From positions 1 to 55,829 of the forward strand of contig CABXXS010000002.1 in NCBI GenBank assembly GCA_902516225.1: a stretch of DNA of 55,829 nucleotides, written 5' to 3'. Below are positions 54,609 through 55,829 of the stretch, in pieces (positions within the stretch are counted from its first letter, which is position 1; each line of letters begins with the position of its first letter). Under the pieces are notes generated by a model, which worked only from the letters and a program-made list of their open reading frames with translations, ran no database searches and had not been told where the DNA came from. Position numbers and translations under genes: made by a program. Source of the DNA: Puniceicoccaceae bacterium (GTDB lineage: Bacteria; Verrucomicrobiota; Verrucomicrobiae; Opitutales; Coraliomargaritaceae).

Positions 54609-55211
54609 ATGCACACCGCCGAAGCGTCGCACGAGGACAGTCACGATAATCTAATTATTGATAATAAGAAACTTCTCATGTGGGTTTTCTTAGGGTCAGA
54701 CTGCATGTTTTTCGGTACTCTTATTTCTACTCATTTAATCTACCGCAAGTTATACCCTGAGTCATTTGACCCAACCGCACTTTTTAGCTTAGAACTCACT
54801 TCGTTTTCTACATTCATACTTTTAATGAGTTCCTTCCTTATGGCACTAGCCGTTTCGGCTATGCACAAAGGAGAACTTAAAAGCTTCCGAAACAATGTTA
54901 TCGGCGTAGTATTTTTCGGTCTTATATTTCTAGGCTGCCAAGTCTACGAATTTGCCCACTTCGTCCACGAGGGCTTAACTCTTTCAACTAACACTTTCGG
55001 CTCAACATTTTATATGATGACAGGAACGCACGGAGTTCATGTTGCTATAGGTGTATTCTGGCTCGTCTGCATGTATTTTTACTCGTACACTGGCAAAATG
55101 AATGCTCACGAGAGTGCAGTCGACGTAGAAGTCGCAGGACTCTATTGGCACTTCGTTGATATCGTATGGATTGTAATCTTCACAGTAGTCTACTTGATTG
55201 AATTTATCTAA
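54609..55211 (+). CDS. coxC: Cytochrome c oxidase subunit III
   Basis: 200 residues, five membrane helices, the short bacterial form. Motifs: MWVFLGSDCMFFGTL at the start, GTHGVHVAIGVFW (about 138-150) and 'GLYWHFVDIVWIVIF' near the end. It stabilises subunit I and helps proton uptake. Gap of 44 bases after coxA. An initial His-rich segment (HTAEASHEDSHDN) is unusual but without known role. Confidence 0.94.
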   Translation: MHTAEASHEDSHDNLIIDNKKLLMWVFLGSDCMFFGTLISTHLIYRKLYPESFDPTALFSLELTSFSTFILLMSSFLMALAVSAMHKGELKSFRNNVIGVVFFGLIFLGCQVYEFAHFVHEGLTLSTNTFGSTFYMMTGTHGVHVAIGVFWLVCMYFYSYTGKMNAHESAVDVEVAGLYWHFVDIVWIVIFTVVYLIEFI

Positions 55212-55251
55212 ATATTATATTAATTAATTAAAATTTCATATTTTATAATCT

Positions 55252-55608
55252 ATGACTGATAACGACTACCAACCAGTTCCCTTAGCGCCTGATTCTCATA
55301 AAGACAGTGAGACTGAAAAATACCATACCTTCGTGAATCTTGCGCTAGGCCTAGCAGCAATCACTGGTATCGAACTCGTACTTGTCTATCTACCCTTCAA
55401 TAAGGCTCTAATCTTCACTGTCTTGATAACACTTTCTTTGTTTAAATTTGTAGCTGTCATAGCTTGGTTCATGCATCTAATCTACGATAAACTAATTCTT
55501 ACACTTGCCTTTGGAACGGGTTTATCAATAGCAACCGGCACCTTTATTGCATTAGGTTTTCTCACCTCTCGTGGTAATGTAGATATGGAAGCGATCACCG
55601 GATTTTAA
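55252..55608 (+). CDS. coxD: Cytochrome c oxidase subunit IV family protein
   Basis: 118 residues with three membrane helices (about 25-45, 50-75 and 82-106). The [20 protein letters not shown] start and '[16 protein letters not shown]' segment mark the subunit IV (CtaF/CoxD-like) family of caa3 oxidases. Small accessory subunit of the complex. Forty bases after coxC; followed by a hairpin. Confidence 0.9.
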   Translation: MTDNDYQPVPLAPDSHKDSETEKYHTFVNLALGLAAITGIELVLVYLPFNKALIFTVLITLSLFKFVAVIAWFMHLIYDKLILTLAFGTGLSIATGTFIALGFLTSRGNVDMEAITGF

Positions 55609-55621
55609 TCCAGATCCTCTG

Positions 55622-55654
55622 CTTTAGAACCAATATTTTTCATTGGTTCTAAAG
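55622..55654 (+). terminator. Perfect 13-bp hairpin between coxD and ctaG
   Basis: Perfect inverted repeat CTTTAGAACCAAT / ATTGGTTCTAAAG with a 7-base loop (ATTTTTC), followed by a T-rich stretch (TTATTTTATTT). Located 14 bases after the coxD stop and 63 before ctaG, so it could end most transcripts and set a lower level for ctaG, or be a processing site. Confidence 0.5.
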
Positions 55655-55716
55655 TAAGCCTTATTTTATTTAATGGTGTTGATGCACTCAAACTGGGTGA
55701 CTAATCTGTTTTTCTG

Positions 55717-55829
55717 ATGCAGTTACACTGGCATACCGAACCACTCCTACTCATTACTCTTTTGGGCGTTGGTTGGCTTTATGCTCTTGCCATAGGCCCA
55801 CTACGAAAACGTATAGCAAAGCAAGAAGA
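55717..55829 (+). CDS. ctaG: Cytochrome c oxidase assembly factor CtaG, caa3 type (partial, N-terminus only)
   Basis: 37 residues before the window ends. Starting [28 protein letters not shown], with a membrane helix from about residue 9, as in the caa3 CtaG family (multi-span membrane protein). Position after coxD supports it. The rest is outside. Confidence 0.75.
   Translation, partial: MQLHWHTEPLLLITLLGVGWLYALAIGPLRKRIAKQE

Overview
The window reads as a piece of chromosome from an aerobic, AT-rich, Gram-negative heterotroph. It most likely belongs to the Verrucomicrobiota, near the Opitutae/Puniceicoccales. That placement is inferred from gene content: alternative complex III, a sulfatase plus a formylglycine-generating enzyme, exported Gfo/Idh/MocA and ThuA proteins, HEAT solenoids, a secreted beta-helix protein with thrombospondin type-3 repeats, and a fused aldolase/dehydrogenase for rhamnose. 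I saw no integrase, transposase, phage gene, rRNA or CRISPR array. Almost every gene begins without a visible Shine-Dalgarno sequence.

Left end, minus strand (1-9469): the operon for alternative complex III, actA-B-C-D-E-F, with actF cut by the window edge. A small 64-residue gene precedes it. A Cu(+)-type P-type ATPase follows. Region 9600-14900 holds tRNA-Gly(TCC) and then a set of exported proteins: an esterase, a HEAT-repeat protein, an oxidoreductase and a ThuA-like protein. A divergent sulfatase follows at 15171.

Region 16556-23434 is a sugar-acid/deoxysugar block: a class II aldolase, a fused rhamnulose-phosphate aldolase/short-chain dehydrogenase, a DeoR regulator, rhamnulokinase and an Mqo-family flavoenzyme that overlaps rhaB. 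Together they look like L-rhamnose to DHAP plus L-lactate, and then perhaps lactate to pyruvate with electrons passed to quinone.

Region 23505-44149 is mostly housekeeping: dus, panD, pheA (with an unusual doubled chorismate mutase), scpB, ilvD, pgi, trpF, parB and others. It also contains a signal-peptide-bearing formylglycine-generating enzyme and an AttH/ABC export operon. lgt, tRNA-Leu(CAA) and a large secreted repeat protein follow.

Right end, plus strand (48058-55829): heme A synthesis (ctaA, ctaB), a DUF420 protein, a divergent azurin/auracyanin-like copper lipoprotein, and the caa3 oxidase operon coxB-A-C-D-ctaG, with ctaG cut by the edge. The two ends of the window therefore carry a complete quinol-to-oxygen chain without a bc1 complex: quinol to alternative complex III, to a cytochrome c or copper carrier, to caa3 oxidase.

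The most interesting points are four. The PheA tandem has two chorismate mutase copies that seem to complement each other's catalytic residues. The Mqo homologue is built into the rhamnose operon. A copper lipoprotein lies beside the oxidase operon of an alternative-complex-III organism. Several small genes (56, 28 and 64 residues) are easily missed.
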